Shown piece by piece: positions 8,758 through 17,843 of a stretch of 64,000 bases of DNA. The notes under the pieces were generated by a model that saw only the letters and a program-made list of their open reading frames with translations, did no database searches and was not told the DNA's origin. Origin of the DNA: an uncultured Collinsella sp. Its GTDB lineage: Bacteria > Actinomycetota > Coriobacteriia > Coriobacteriales > Coriobacteriaceae. Position 1 is the stretch's first letter, and every line of letters begins with the position of its first letter. The position numbers were made by a program, and so were the translations under genes. The stretch lies in the NCBI GenBank assembly GCA_902492935.1, contig CABUNJ010000002.1, positions 1 to 64,000 of the forward strand. The letters are read 5' to 3'.

Positions 8758-9684
8758 ATGGATAAAATCAAAGACAAGTCTGTTTGCATTGTTTTACCCA
8801 CATATAACGGCGGAAAGTATTTGGCCAAACAGCTTGATAGTATCTTGGAGCAAACTTGGCCTAATTGCTCCGTCTATATTCGTGATGATGGTTCAACGGA
8901 TGAAACTGTTGAAATTGCACAATGGTACTGTCGGTCAAACTCCAGCATTCATTTAATTCAAGATTCAATCGGTAATCTTGGGTGCCCAAATAGTTTTTAT
9001 GAAATTATCAAACGGGTTCCCGAATATGACTACTATGCATTTGCCGATCAGGATGATATTTGGAAGACCGATAAAATTGAACGGGCAGTCAGGGCAATTG
9101 AAAATAGTGGAGACAAGGTGCCGACTGTCTACTTTTCTTCCTTTTCATATGTAAACGAAGATGGCGAGACGATACGCGAGTCGGCTCCGCAGGACAAGTA
9201 CCTCTCTTTTCATAACACCTTGTTTTATACTCCCGGACTAGGCTTCACGATAGTATTTAATCGCCTTGCCTGCAGGGCCTTTATTCTTGAGGTAGATCCA
9301 GGGAATGAAATGCATGATCGCTGGCTGATTCGGTGTGCTTCGGCATTTGGAAAGGTATTGTTTGATTCCGTCTGTACGGCTTCACATGTTCGTCATTCCT
9401 CTGCGGTCACGTCTGGAGATAATCGTTATTTTGATCTTTTAAAGACCTATTTTAAGGACGAGCTATTTGGTGATAGATCGAAAGATGAGAGTAAAAAGTT
9501 AAGCCATTTTTCTGCGGTGTTTTATGATGAGCTTAGTTTTGAGCAGAAACATGAGCTTGATATTTTCACCAATGATGATGGGATTATTTCAAGACTTAGG
9601 AAAGCATTTTTCCCAAAGCGTCTGCGACCTACTTTGATTTCTGATTTACTTCTTCGCGTTTTGTTTTTATTCAACAAGGCCTGA
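8758..9684 (+). CDS. Glycosyltransferase family 2 (rhamnosyltransferase-like)
   Basis: 308 residues beginning near SVCIVLPTYNGGKYL, the classical GT2 nucleotide-binding start, with YIRDDGSTDET and the DQDDIW block typical of alpha-rhamnosyl and related wall-polysaccharide transferases. ATG 8758 lies 4 bp after the GT8 stop. A GTG at 8731 would overlap the upstream gene and is less likely. The DQDDIW signature and the rhamnose biosynthesis genes further downstream make rhamnosyl transfer an attractive guess, but substrate is not determined. The Shine-Dalgarno is weak (AGGA, very close), suggesting translational coupling. Confidence 0.85.
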   Translation: MDKIKDKSVCIVLPTYNGGKYLAKQLDSILEQTWPNCSVYIRDDGSTDETVEIAQWYCRSNSSIHLIQDSIGNLGCPNSFYEIIKRVPEYDYYAFADQDDIWKTDKIERAVRAIENSGDKVPTVYFSSFSYVNEDGETIRESAPQDKYLSFHNTLFYTPGLGFTIVFNRLACRAFILEVDPGNEMHDRWLIRCASAFGKVLFDSVCTASHVRHSSAVTSGDNRYFDLLKTYFKDELFGDRSKDESKKLSHFSAVFYDELSFEQKHELDIFTNDDGIISRLRKAFFPKRLRPTLISDLLLRVLFLFNKA

Positions 9685-9705
9685 TGATCCACTGCTGGAG
9701 TGATT

Positions 9706-10980
9706 GTGTCTAATAGAAAAACGAAAGAACTCTCTGTTGAGCAGAGTCTTGTTTGGAACAGCGTCGGCTCGATGGCGTATTTGATTTGCAACTGGCTGAT
9801 TACTGTTCTTGTGGTGACACTTGGTTCCGACATTAGCATGTCTGGTAGCCTTGCTGTGGCTATGTCTGTTGGTAATATTTTTGCGACCATTGTTTTGCTT
9901 AGAGCGCGCCCCGTTCAGGTTTCTGAGAGCTATTCTGATTTTACGACTGGGAATTTTATCGCTCATAGAATCGTTGCAACAATACTTGCCTGTGTAATTT
10001 GCTTCTTCTATTGTTTAGTCTCTGTTGCATTCAACGATTGGGCAGTTGTTGCTGTTTATTGCCTATTTAAAGCTGGTGATTCATTTGTCGATGTTCTTCA
10101 CGGTGTGGATCAGGTAAACAACAGATTGGACATTGCGGCTATCTCTCAAATAGTTCGTGGCGTAGGAGTTCTAGTCTCCTTTTCGTTGTGCTTGTTGCTA
10201 TTTGATAACTTGGTAATAGCCGTTGCTTCAATGGCTTTTGTTACCATAGCTGTTGTGCTTACATATGATTTTAGAATGACAAAACGGTTTTGTGCCGTTA
10301 TACCTGATTTTGATTTTACTTCCCTTATCAAATTGTCGCGTATCTGCTTTCCCGGTTTTGTTGCATCTCTTGCGTGCACGGCTGTTGTTAGCGTAACAAG
10401 ACAGTTCTATGGCCTTTCCTATGGAAATGAGGCGTTGGGTTTTTATGCCGCCGTTGCCACTCCGACTGCCGTAATTCAGGCTCTCGTATCTTATCTATAT
10501 GCCCCCCTGCTTGGACCTATTTCGGCAATGTGGCGAGAAAACGAAACTCACCGATTACGCTTAGTATTTATTAAGATGCTCGTTTCCGTATTCGTTTTGA
10601 CGGCGATGTGTGCCATGGCTAGTGCTTTCATAGGCGAACCTGTGCTTACTGCTATTTATGGCAAAGAAGTTGGCCTTCACTCAGATTATCTTCCGTTGGC
10701 ACTCGTTGCTACCGCATTCACTGGTTTGAACTTTTTCACTATTGATGTCTTTATTGCATTTGGGAAACCGATTATTGGCACGATTTCTGGTGCCGCTTCG
10801 TTAGCGTTGGCCGTGTTTCTTTCTCGTTATTGTTTTGTGAATCCGGTATTTGCTTCTGATGCAAATGTCATCAATATCATTATCTTGGTGGCATACGGTT
10901 TTGGATTATTATTTTCCTTCCTTTGTATAATTAACCTATTAAATCGGAAGGCGAAGCAATCTGTCACATCCGAACTGTAA
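9706..10980 (+). CDS. Polysaccharide flippase, Wzx/PST-type membrane protein
   Basis: 424 residues, strongly hydrophobic throughout, with about twelve predicted membrane segments starting at NSVGSMAYLICNWLITVLV. The N-terminal pattern (several helices, then an ARPVQVSES loop) and the length match Wzx/MOP-superfamily exporters of lipid-linked oligosaccharides. GTG at 9706 is preferred over GTG 9700 because TGGAG at 9696-9700 would overlap the earlier codon. It sits among glycosyltransferases in the same orientation. It would flip undecaprenyl-linked repeat units across the membrane. A separate ABC exporter lies about 13 kb downstream. Confidence 0.82.
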   Translation: MSNRKTKELSVEQSLVWNSVGSMAYLICNWLITVLVVTLGSDISMSGSLAVAMSVGNIFATIVLLRARPVQVSESYSDFTTGNFIAHRIVATILACVICFFYCLVSVAFNDWAVVAVYCLFKAGDSFVDVLHGVDQVNNRLDIAAISQIVRGVGVLVSFSLCLLLFDNLVIAVASMAFVTIAVVLTYDFRMTKRFCAVIPDFDFTSLIKLSRICFPGFVASLACTAVVSVTRQFYGLSYGNEALGFYAAVATPTAVIQALVSYLYAPLLGPISAMWRENETHRLRLVFIKMLVSVFVLTAMCAMASAFIGEPVLTAIYGKEVGLHSDYLPLALVATAFTGLNFFTIDVFIAFGKPIIGTISGAASLALAVFLSRYCFVNPVFASDANVINIIILVAYGFGLLFSFLCIINLLNRKAKQSVTSEL

Positions 10981-11057
10981 ATTCGCTCTCCTTGTTTCGA
11001 TAGGGTTTTTCAGTTCGACTTGGGCTGTTTGATTGATATTTTGTACTGAGGATTCAG

Positions 11058-11753
11058 ATGATGCATGAATTAAGAGCGCTGGTTATCATCCCAGCTTTTA
11101 ATGAAGAGGCGAACATTTTAGATACGGTTTCTTCTGTGGAGGAAGCTGGATACGATTATGTAGTTATTAACGATGGCTCCACTGATGACACTTTGCGTGT
11201 TTGTCGCGATGCGGGGGTTAATGTCCTGGATTTACCGCAGAATCTTGGCATTGGAGGCGCGGTTCAAGCCGGACACAAATATGCCAAACGCTTTGGCTAT
11301 GATGTAGACATCCAAGTTGATGGTGATGGGCAGCATGACGCCCATTACATATCGCGCTTGCTTGATGAAATAAATAATGGGTCTGATTTAGTTATCGGAT
11401 CGCGATTTCTTGAGGAATCTGAAGGCTTCAAGTCAACCTTCTTGAGGCGTCTTGGAATTAGATGGCTCTCTGCGGTAATTCATCTTACAACTCACGTTCG
11501 TGTTAGCGACCCCACTTCTGGTTTTCGCGCATGTGGATCTAAGGCCATAGATCTGTTCTGTAAAAAATATCCCGTAGACTATCCGGAGCCGGATTCTGCT
11601 GTTGCGGCTATGGTTAAGGGCCTTCGCGTTACAGAAGTGCCTGTCGTAATGAAAGAACGACAGGGGGGAAAGTCGTCAATTTCTGGTTTTAGTAGCATTT
11701 ATTACATGATAAAGGTTACTTTGGCGATTATCATCTCTTCATTCTCGAATTAG
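11058..11753 (+). CDS. Dolichyl-phosphate-mannose-synthase-like GT2
   Basis: 231 residues. ALVIIPAFNEEANI, VINDGSTDDT and the acidic IQVDGDGQHD motif are characteristic of the DPM1/polyprenyl-phosphate glycosyltransferase branch of GT2; DPTSGFRA is the usual downstream block. There are no obvious C-terminal membrane helices, so it is probably peripheral. The next gene encodes a DUF2304 membrane protein, which commonly accompanies this GT2 type and may anchor it. TGAGGA at about 11047-11052 supports ATG 11058 or 11061. It likely makes a polyprenyl-phosphate sugar for extracytoplasmic transfer, possibly used by the DUF2142 membrane protein downstream. Confidence 0.88.
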   Translation: MMHELRALVIIPAFNEEANILDTVSSVEEAGYDYVVINDGSTDDTLRVCRDAGVNVLDLPQNLGIGGAVQAGHKYAKRFGYDVDIQVDGDGQHDAHYISRLLDEINNGSDLVIGSRFLEESEGFKSTFLRRLGIRWLSAVIHLTTHVRVSDPTSGFRACGSKAIDLFCKKYPVDYPEPDSAVAAMVKGLRVTEVPVVMKERQGGKSSISGFSSIYYMIKVTLAIIISSFSN

Positions 11754-11764
11754 GACGGGTTGTT

Positions 11765-12115
11765 ATGCATATTTCCTTACAGTTTGGTGTCATTACTGCT
11801 TGTTTAGTTTTGCTTTGTTTTGTGCTGCGTCTTGTATTAAAGGATAGCCTTCAGCTCAAGTATTCACTTCTTTGGATTGTTCTTGCATTGGTTTTGTTGG
11901 TATGCGGCCTCTTTCCGCAACCTCTTTACTTCATTTCAAGTTTATTTGGTTTTCAGACTCCAGCCAATTTTGTTTTTGTCTTAGGGTTTTTATTTTTGAT
12001 ATGCATTGTTCTTTCTATGGCATGTCTGTCAAGTAAACAATCTTCTGCAATTGCTAACTTAACTCAACGAATTGCATTGCTTGAAAAAGAGCTTGAATCA
12101 AAAAATAGGGAGTAA
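11765..12115 (+). CDS. DUF2304 small membrane protein
   Basis: 116 residues with three hydrophobic helices (about 5-22, 33-52 and 68-85) and a C-terminal heptad-like tail (IANLTQRIALLEKELESK) that should form a short coiled coil. The KYSLLWIVLALVLLVCGLFP block is typical of DUF2304. The start has AGGACGGG upstream. These proteins usually sit beside DPM1-like GT2 genes, as here, and probably tether or regulate the transferase at the membrane; this role is inference from context. Confidence 0.82.
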   Translation: MHISLQFGVITACLVLLCFVLRLVLKDSLQLKYSLLWIVLALVLLVCGLFPQPLYFISSLFGFQTPANFVFVLGFLFLICIVLSMACLSSKQSSAIANLTQRIALLEKELESKNRE

Positions 12116-12119
12116 TGCC

Positions 12120-12914
12120 ATGTGCTTGGCAAAAGATCATACATTTGTATTGTGCGCATACGGCGAGTCTCCGTACTTGTCTGACTGTTTAGATTCTTTA
12201 GTGAACCAAAGCACCCGAAGTAATATCCTTATATCGACGTCAACTCCTAATTCCTATATTGATCGTATAGCGTCTAATTATTCGATTCCGGTAATTGTTA
12301 ACGAGGGGTCGCCTAGCATATCTCATGACTGGAATTGTGCTATTGCGAATTCAAATACAAAGCATGTGACTATAGCTCATCAGGATGATATCTATAGCTC
12401 TAGTTATACGGAAACTATGCTGCGGGCTATGAAAGAAGCGGATCGACCTTTAATCTTCTTTTCTAATTATGGTGAGATAAGAAATGGCGTATATGAAGAA
12501 AACCTCCTTATTCTGAAAATTAAGAGAATTTTACTTCGTAAGTTTGCTCGCCACGGCGCTCTTTCATCGGTTAAGGATAAAAGGGATATCCTGAGGTTCG
12601 GTTCCGCCATCTGCTGTCCTTCTGTGACATTTAATCTAAGCATCTTACAGACACCGTTATTTATGACAGACATGAAATGTGACTTGGACTGGGAGGCATG
12701 GGAAAGATTCTCGAAAATCGACGGATCTTTCGTTTATTCTCCCGAGGTTTTAATGTTTCATCGAATTCATGAAGGCTCTGAGACCACGGCGTTGATTAAA
12801 GATGATACAAGGAGGTCGGAGGATGAAACTATGCTTCAAAAATTCTGGCCCAAGTGGTTTGCTCCAATAGTCTGTAGCCTGTATTCGCTTAGCATGAGAA
12901 GCAATTCTTTATGA
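12120..12914 (+). CDS. Glycosyltransferase family 2-like protein
   Basis: 264 residues. The start TFVLCAYGESPYLSDCLDSL and HQDDIYSSSY (equivalent of the DDD/DxD metal-binding site) identify a GT-A fold, and a later WEAWERFSK segment fits an acceptor/catalytic region. The upstream in-frame Met at 12072 overlaps the DUF2304 coding region; ATG 12120, preceded by AGGGAGT, is the realistic start. It is in line with the surrounding polysaccharide genes. It is more divergent than the two preceding GT2 genes, so the donor cannot be suggested. Confidence 0.75.
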   Translation: MCLAKDHTFVLCAYGESPYLSDCLDSLVNQSTRSNILISTSTPNSYIDRIASNYSIPVIVNEGSPSISHDWNCAIANSNTKHVTIAHQDDIYSSSYTETMLRAMKEADRPLIFFSNYGEIRNGVYEENLLILKIKRILLRKFARHGALSSVKDKRDILRFGSAICCPSVTFNLSILQTPLFMTDMKCDLDWEAWERFSKIDGSFVYSPEVLMFHRIHEGSETTALIKDDTRRSEDETMLQKFWPKWFAPIVCSLYSLSMRSNSL

Positions 12915-12969
12915 CGCTGCAACAATGCCGGCGTAAGTTGAACATTTTTCGAGACGGAGTTGTAGAGTT

Positions 12970-14448
12970 ATGAATCTAGATACCTTTACTGGTCATCTGA
13001 AACTATCTGATAGTTATCGAAAAGCTCTGACGTTTATCGTTTATCCACTTATAGCTGCACTCTCTCTTTGCTTGGGATTTTTCTACTATTGCGCCTTTAA
13101 AGCCAGCGCTATCGGATTGCCTGGGCTATGGCTCTCGGCTCTGCCCTTAATCGCCTGCTTGTTCGTTGGTGTCCTATTATTAATTAAAGAGCAGCACAAT
13201 CCCGCAATTTGCTTTGTGGTGATTGGTGTGCCCGCTGTAACTGCTTTTGGCCTTTTCATGCTGCCCGCTAATGTTCCAGACGAGGCTTCTCATATTTGGC
13301 AGGCGGCCGCCTTATTGTCTCGTAACGGCAATGGCTTTGATGTTGTCTCTTGCTTCCAATTGGGTCAGTTTCCTTCATCGTACGCAGATTATTTTAATGC
13401 AATGACTCAGCCTACCGATTGGTCTAGCGTCTTTGTGTGCCATACGTATTTGGGGAGCTATTACCCTCATCTTTATTTAATTCCGGGAGTAATTCTAGGA
13501 TTTGCGCAGCAAACGGGTTTCAATGCCTTTGTGGCCCTTTCAGTTTCGCGCGTGTGCGCTGGATTAATATATTGCTTCGCGGCTTATTGGATAATCAAAC
13601 TGATGCCAGTTGGTAAAAATGCTGTTTTGATTTTTTTACTAAATCCCATTTTATTGCAGCAGGAAGCGTCTGTTTCGGCTGATTCTGTCGCAAACATTGT
13701 TGCCATTTTGTACGTTGCTGTAGTTGTTAAGATTTATGCGGACTCGTTGTACTCATATCGATCTCTGCTGGCGTTAATACTGCTATCCGTTTTACTGCTT
13801 CTTTCAAAGATAATGTTTTTCCCGTTGGTACTCTTGAATCTTATTCACTGGAAAAAACTTAAAGGAACAGACAGCTATATAAAGTTCATCTTTTCCTTCT
13901 TTGCGATAGCTTTTGTTGCGAGCTGTGCGTTCGTGTCTCTTTATCATGGTAGTTTCATGCCAGATTCTTTTGATTTGATGCGAGCGCCGCTGCATTGCGC
14001 AAAGGTCTTTATTAAGTCTATTTGGGAGATGGGGCCATTCTGGTTTCAATCCTATGCAGGTTACAATCTTGGCGCTCTTTCGATTAATGTTTGGCCATTT
14101 TGTTTTTGGCTTTACATCATTCTTCAGTCCGTTGTTCTGTTTTATAACGATGAGAATAATAAAAAATTATTCTGCAGTACGGATCGCTTTGTAATGATTG
14201 CTGTAGTATTCGTCAATTTCTTCCTGATTGTTATGACGATGAGGAACTGGACTCTTACTGTTGATAAGCGTGAAGATATTATCATGGGGGTCCAAGGACG
14301 ATATTTATTCCCACTGGTCCTTCCGGTTCTGTTGAATATCTTGCGACCGATAAAATCAAGTTCTGAAGGACATGTCTTGCTTGGTTCTTCATTGATAATG
14401 AGTACTATTCTATTTGTTGACTTTATTTCAATTCTTTCTGCGTTTTAG
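12970..14448 (+). CDS. DUF2142-type polytopic membrane protein
   Basis: 492 residues with about ten to twelve hydrophobic helices. The first extracytoplasmic loop contains ANVPDEASHIWQAAAL, where the acidic/His pattern is typical of DUF2142 and resembles the catalytic loop of GT-C-fold transferases. Such proteins are found in actinobacterial and streptococcal wall-polysaccharide loci and are suspected to be polyprenyl-phosphate-sugar-dependent transferases. The upstream DPM1-like GT2/DUF2304 pair could supply its donor. GGAG near 12956 supports the start. The GT-C role is inference. Confidence 0.75.
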   Translation: MNLDTFTGHLKLSDSYRKALTFIVYPLIAALSLCLGFFYYCAFKASAIGLPGLWLSALPLIACLFVGVLLLIKEQHNPAICFVVIGVPAVTAFGLFMLPANVPDEASHIWQAAALLSRNGNGFDVVSCFQLGQFPSSYADYFNAMTQPTDWSSVFVCHTYLGSYYPHLYLIPGVILGFAQQTGFNAFVALSVSRVCAGLIYCFAAYWIIKLMPVGKNAVLIFLLNPILLQQEASVSADSVANIVAILYVAVVVKIYADSLYSYRSLLALILLSVLLLLSKIMFFPLVLLNLIHWKKLKGTDSYIKFIFSFFAIAFVASCAFVSLYHGSFMPDSFDLMRAPLHCAKVFIKSIWEMGPFWFQSYAGYNLGALSINVWPFCFWLYIILQSVVLFYNDENNKKLFCSTDRFVMIAVVFVNFFLIVMTMRNWTLTVDKREDIIMGVQGRYLFPLVLPVLLNILRPIKSSSEGHVLLGSSLIMSTILFVDFISILSAF

Positions 14449-14461
14449 GAGTTAGTGTTTC

Positions 14462-16738
14462 ATGTTGAACCTTCTTGAGGGCATTGGTTACACCGTTAAA
14501 GAAGAGGGCTTTTATAACGTCCCCAAGAAGGTCTCCCATGTACTCTCAATGCATAGGCCTCGATTTGATTTTGGCTCTCGCCAAGACAATTCTTTTTTTG
14601 ATGTTATTTTTATTAATGGATGTGATTATTCCGTTCCGCATCCTATTAGGTACCGTGTCGATCATCAGATTGAGGAACTTGAGGCTGCCGGCTTAACGGT
14701 CCAAAAGGTTAATGCCTGGGAGATGGAAAAGGATATTCTTAGGCATGCGCGTACTTTTATTATTTTCCGTTGTCCCCTAAGTGATGAAGTTGAATCTTTA
14801 ATTAGGCAGGCAAAAAAACTCAATAAGCGTGTTATTTATGACATTGATGATTTGGTTATCGACACTGCTTATACCGATTCTATTCCGTTCGTTAATGCAA
14901 TGACTGCTCATGATAAGTCTTGCTATGACGATGGAGTCAGGCGAATGGGTGAAACACTGAAGCTTTGCGATTGCGCTATCACTACTACTGAGGGTATGGC
15001 GGAAGAACTAAAAAAATATGTTCCCAGGGTCTATATAAATAGAAATGTAGCATCTGAATCGATGATTGATTATTCGAATATTGCTATCTATCGTCGAGAT
15101 GTACTCCCCAGCTTGCAAAGCTCAAGCGTCTTGCCCGAGGATAGGGTTCCCTATAAGCGAGCGGTTGAGCGAAGGGATGAAAAACAGAAAACTCAGGAAA
15201 TCAGAATCGGCTATTTTAGCGGAAGCATTACCCATAATGCAGATTTCAATTCAGTGCTCCCAGCATTATCTAAGGTAATGGAGACTCATCACAACGTCAC
15301 CCTGATGGTGGGCGGGGAACTCGATGTTCCTGATGACTTGATGCCATTTTCTGAACGTATTGTCACGTTCCCATTTTGCGATTGGCGTCGGCTTCCAAAT
15401 TATATAGCTTCCTGTGATATCAATATCGCTCCTTTGGAGAATACTCTATTCAATCGAGCTAAATCCGAGAATAAATGGATTGAATCATCGCTTGTTAAGG
15501 TTCCTACGGTTGCTAGCAATGTTGGCGCCTTTAAGAAGATGATTCAGGATGGCGTTACTGGATTTCTCTGCGATTGTGTTGAGGACTGGTGTGCTGCCCT
15601 CAATCGTCTGATATTAGATTCTGATCTTAGGAAGAGCGTCGGCGAATCTGCATATTTATACTGCCATGAGCACTGCACTACTGTTTCGGCTGCTAAAGCA
15701 ATCCGAGATATTATTGTAAAAGAACAATCTCCCAATCTCGCAATGGTCATGCCGAGCGTGAATACTAGCGGTGGTGTCTTAGTCGCCCTTAAGCATCTGT
15801 GCATTCTTCAAGACGCTGGCGTTGATGTATTGTTGCTTAATACTGATGATTCAACAAAGTGGCTTGAAGTTTTCGGACATCGTATTCCTGTTCTTAATCG
15901 TGTCGTTCCTAGCGGTAAGCTCGATAAATGTCCTTTGTCGGGTGCAATTGATACCGCAGTTGCAACCCTTTGGGACACTCTTGATTTTGTTAGGCGCTAT
16001 CCACGTATTGGTAAGAAAAAGTACTTGGTCCAGAATCTGGAGACCGATTTTTATCTTCCAGGAGATAGACTGCGCCTTCAAGCAAATGCCACGTATTTGA
16101 ATAATGATATTGACTATTTGACAATTTCGCCTTGGTGTGAGGAATGGCTTCAGGACAGGTTCGGTCAGGATTGTAAGTCTGTGCCAAACGGACTTGACCT
16201 TGCTGCGTTCCCTCATTCTGTGCGCGATTTTTCTTTGCCCAAAATTAGGATTCTAATTGAGGGGGATTGCGGTTCTGATTATAAAAATGTTGATGAAGCT
16301 TTCAGGGTAGTGGAAAGGCTTGACTCTGAAAGATATGAGATTTGGTACATGAACTACACTGGTAAAAAGAAGCCTTGGTACCGTATTGATAATTTCCTCG
16401 GTAGAGTACCGCATGATCAAATATCAGACATCTATAACCAGTGTCATATTTTATTGAAGACAAGCATTCTCGAAAGTTTTTCATATCCCCCGCTGGAGAT
16501 GATGGCGACCGGCGGCTTTGTTGTTGCTGTTCCCAATGGAGGTAATGCAGAGTTCCTTCGCGACGGATTGAATTGCTTGCTTTATGACCGGGGAGATATT
16601 GATGCTGCGGTGAGCTGCATTAATCGCATCGTTAATGATCACGGTCTTCGTAAGACGCTGTATGACGGGGGATTGAAGACTGCGGAGGAGAGGGACTGGT
16701 CAAAACTGACGGATAGAGTCGTTCGCCTATATGACTGA
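14462..16738 (+). CDS. Tandem-domain glycosyltransferase (two GT4-like modules)
   Basis: 758 residues, about twice the usual GT4 length. The first module (about 40-430) contains VIYDIDDLVIDT, IRIGYFSGSITHNADF and a C-terminal NKWIESSLVKVPTVASNVGAF block with the donor-site pattern. The second (about 430-758) begins NLAMVMPSVNTSGG and ends with TSILESFSYPPLEMMATGGF, the E-x7-E-like donor motif of GT4/GT-B enzymes. Two active sites could add two sugars in succession, as in other bifunctional wall-polysaccharide transferases. TAGGAG at 14446-14451 supports ATG 14462. It is the last gene of the low-GC cluster before a large hairpin and the rhamnose genes. Confidence 0.82.
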   Translation: MLNLLEGIGYTVKEEGFYNVPKKVSHVLSMHRPRFDFGSRQDNSFFDVIFINGCDYSVPHPIRYRVDHQIEELEAAGLTVQKVNAWEMEKDILRHARTFIIFRCPLSDEVESLIRQAKKLNKRVIYDIDDLVIDTAYTDSIPFVNAMTAHDKSCYDDGVRRMGETLKLCDCAITTTEGMAEELKKYVPRVYINRNVASESMIDYSNIAIYRRDVLPSLQSSSVLPEDRVPYKRAVERRDEKQKTQEIRIGYFSGSITHNADFNSVLPALSKVMETHHNVTLMVGGELDVPDDLMPFSERIVTFPFCDWRRLPNYIASCDINIAPLENTLFNRAKSENKWIESSLVKVPTVASNVGAFKKMIQDGVTGFLCDCVEDWCAALNRLILDSDLRKSVGESAYLYCHEHCTTVSAAKAIRDIIVKEQSPNLAMVMPSVNTSGGVLVALKHLCILQDAGVDVLLLNTDDSTKWLEVFGHRIPVLNRVVPSGKLDKCPLSGAIDTAVATLWDTLDFVRRYPRIGKKKYLVQNLETDFYLPGDRLRLQANATYLNNDIDYLTISPWCEEWLQDRFGQDCKSVPNGLDLAAFPHSVRDFSLPKIRILIEGDCGSDYKNVDEAFRVVERLDSERYEIWYMNYTGKKKPWYRIDNFLGRVPHDQISDIYNQCHILLKTSILESFSYPPLEMMATGGFVVAVPNGGNAEFLRDGLNCLLYDRGDIDAAVSCINRIVNDHGLRKTLYDGGLKTAEERDWSKLTDRVVRLYD

Positions 16739-16762
16739 TACTATAGTTTTAATGTGATGGAT

Positions 16763-16812
16763 GCATACTTGCGGCAACGTAGACCTTTAAGTTAACGTTG
16801 CCGCAAGCATGC
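16763..16812 (+). terminator. Large hairpin between the GT cluster and rfbA
   Basis: CTTGCGGCAACGT (16768-16780) pairs perfectly with ACGTTGCCGCAAG (16795-16807) across a 14-nt loop. GCAT/ATGC flanks extend the stem with a bulged A. It lies 29 bp after a stop codon and just upstream of rfbA. No strong T-tract follows directly, so it may act as terminator, processing site or 5'-leader structure for rfbA. Confidence 0.6.
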
Positions 16813-16848
16813 AATGTCTGGCTGCTTTATTTTTTAAGGAGTTATGTT

Positions 16849-17748
16849 ATGAAAGGCATCATCCTCGCCGGCGGGTCCGGCACGCGCCTGTACCCGCTCA
16901 CGCTCGTGACCTCCAAGCAGCTGCTGCCGGTCTACGACAAGCCCATGATCTACTACCCGCTGTCCACCCTCATGCTGGCGGGCATCCGGGACATCTTGGT
17001 CATCTCCACCCCGACCGACCTGCCCAACTTCGAGCGCCTGCTCGGGGACGGCTCGCGCTACGGCGTGAACCTCTCCTACGCGGAGCAGCCCAGCCCCGAC
17101 GGCCTGGCGCAGGCGTTCACCATCGGCGAGGAGTTCATCGCCGGCGAGCCGTGCGCGCTGGTGCTCGGCGACAACATCTTCTACGGCAACGGCCTTTCGC
17201 GCCACCTGACGCGCGCCGTCCAGAACGCCGAGTCGGGCAGGGCCACGGTCTTCGGCTACCACGTGGACGACCCCGAGCGCTTCGGCGTCGTGGAGTTCGA
17301 CCGCGAGGGGAGGGCCGTCTCCATCGAGGAGAAGCCCGAGCGCCCCAAGAGCTCCTACGCCGTCACCGGCCTGTACTTCTACCCGGGCGATGTCGCCGCC
17401 AAGGCGCATAGGGTGGAGCCGTCGGCCCGCGGCGAGCTCGAGATCACCACGCTCAACCAGATGTACCTGGAGGAGGGGACGCTGTCCGTCGTCACCCTCG
17501 GTCGCGGCTACGCGTGGCTGGACACCGGCACCATGGAGAGCCTGCACGAGGCGGCGGAGTTCGTCCGCGCCGTGGAGCACTCCCAGGACCTGCCCGTGTC
17601 CGTGCCCGAGGAGATCGCCTGGGAGAACGGCTGGATCACGACCGCCGAGCTGGAGGAGGCGGCCAAGGCCTACGGCAAGTCGGTCTACGGGCAGCACCTG
17701 AAGAAGGTCGCCGCCGGCGAGATCGTCAACAGCCCGCGCGAGTACTAG
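16849..17748 (+). CDS. rfbA: Glucose-1-phosphate thymidylyltransferase
   Basis: 299 residues. It makes dTDP-glucose from glucose-1-phosphate and dTTP, the first step to dTDP-L-rhamnose. KGIILAGGSGTRLYPLT is the nucleotidyltransferase signature; GDNIFYGNG, EEKPERPKS and LDTGTMESL are conserved RmlA blocks. AAGGAG at 16836-16841 fixes ATG 16849; a longer frame from 16798 lacks homology. The gene is visibly richer in G/C at third positions than its neighbours. A terminator follows it, so it is not obviously co-transcribed with rfbB. Confidence 0.97.
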   Translation: MKGIILAGGSGTRLYPLTLVTSKQLLPVYDKPMIYYPLSTLMLAGIRDILVISTPTDLPNFERLLGDGSRYGVNLSYAEQPSPDGLAQAFTIGEEFIAGEPCALVLGDNIFYGNGLSRHLTRAVQNAESGRATVFGYHVDDPERFGVVEFDREGRAVSIEEKPERPKSSYAVTGLYFYPGDVAAKAHRVEPSARGELEITTLNQMYLEEGTLSVVTLGRGYAWLDTGTMESLHEAAEFVRAVEHSQDLPVSVPEEIAWENGWITTAELEEAAKAYGKSVYGQHLKKVAAGEIVNSPREY

Positions 17749-17767
17749 CGCCAGCTTGTTTTCTTTT

Positions 17768-17800
17768 AGGGGTCACCGTTTATCTGGTGGCCCCTTTCGT
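17768..17800 (+). terminator. Intrinsic terminator after rfbA
   Basis: AGGGGTCACC (17768-17777) pairs with GGTGGCCCCT (17786-17795), one G-T wobble, 8-nt loop, followed by TTCGTT. It separates rfbA from the following two-gene cassette. Confidence 0.7.
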
Positions 17801-17843
17801 TATGATTACGTTGACCATAAAGACAATATGATTGGGAGTGGAT

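Noticed and set aside
16798..16848. Upstream start of rfbA
   Set aside because: The extra residues lie in the hairpin arm and lack homology; AAGGAG points to ATG 16849.
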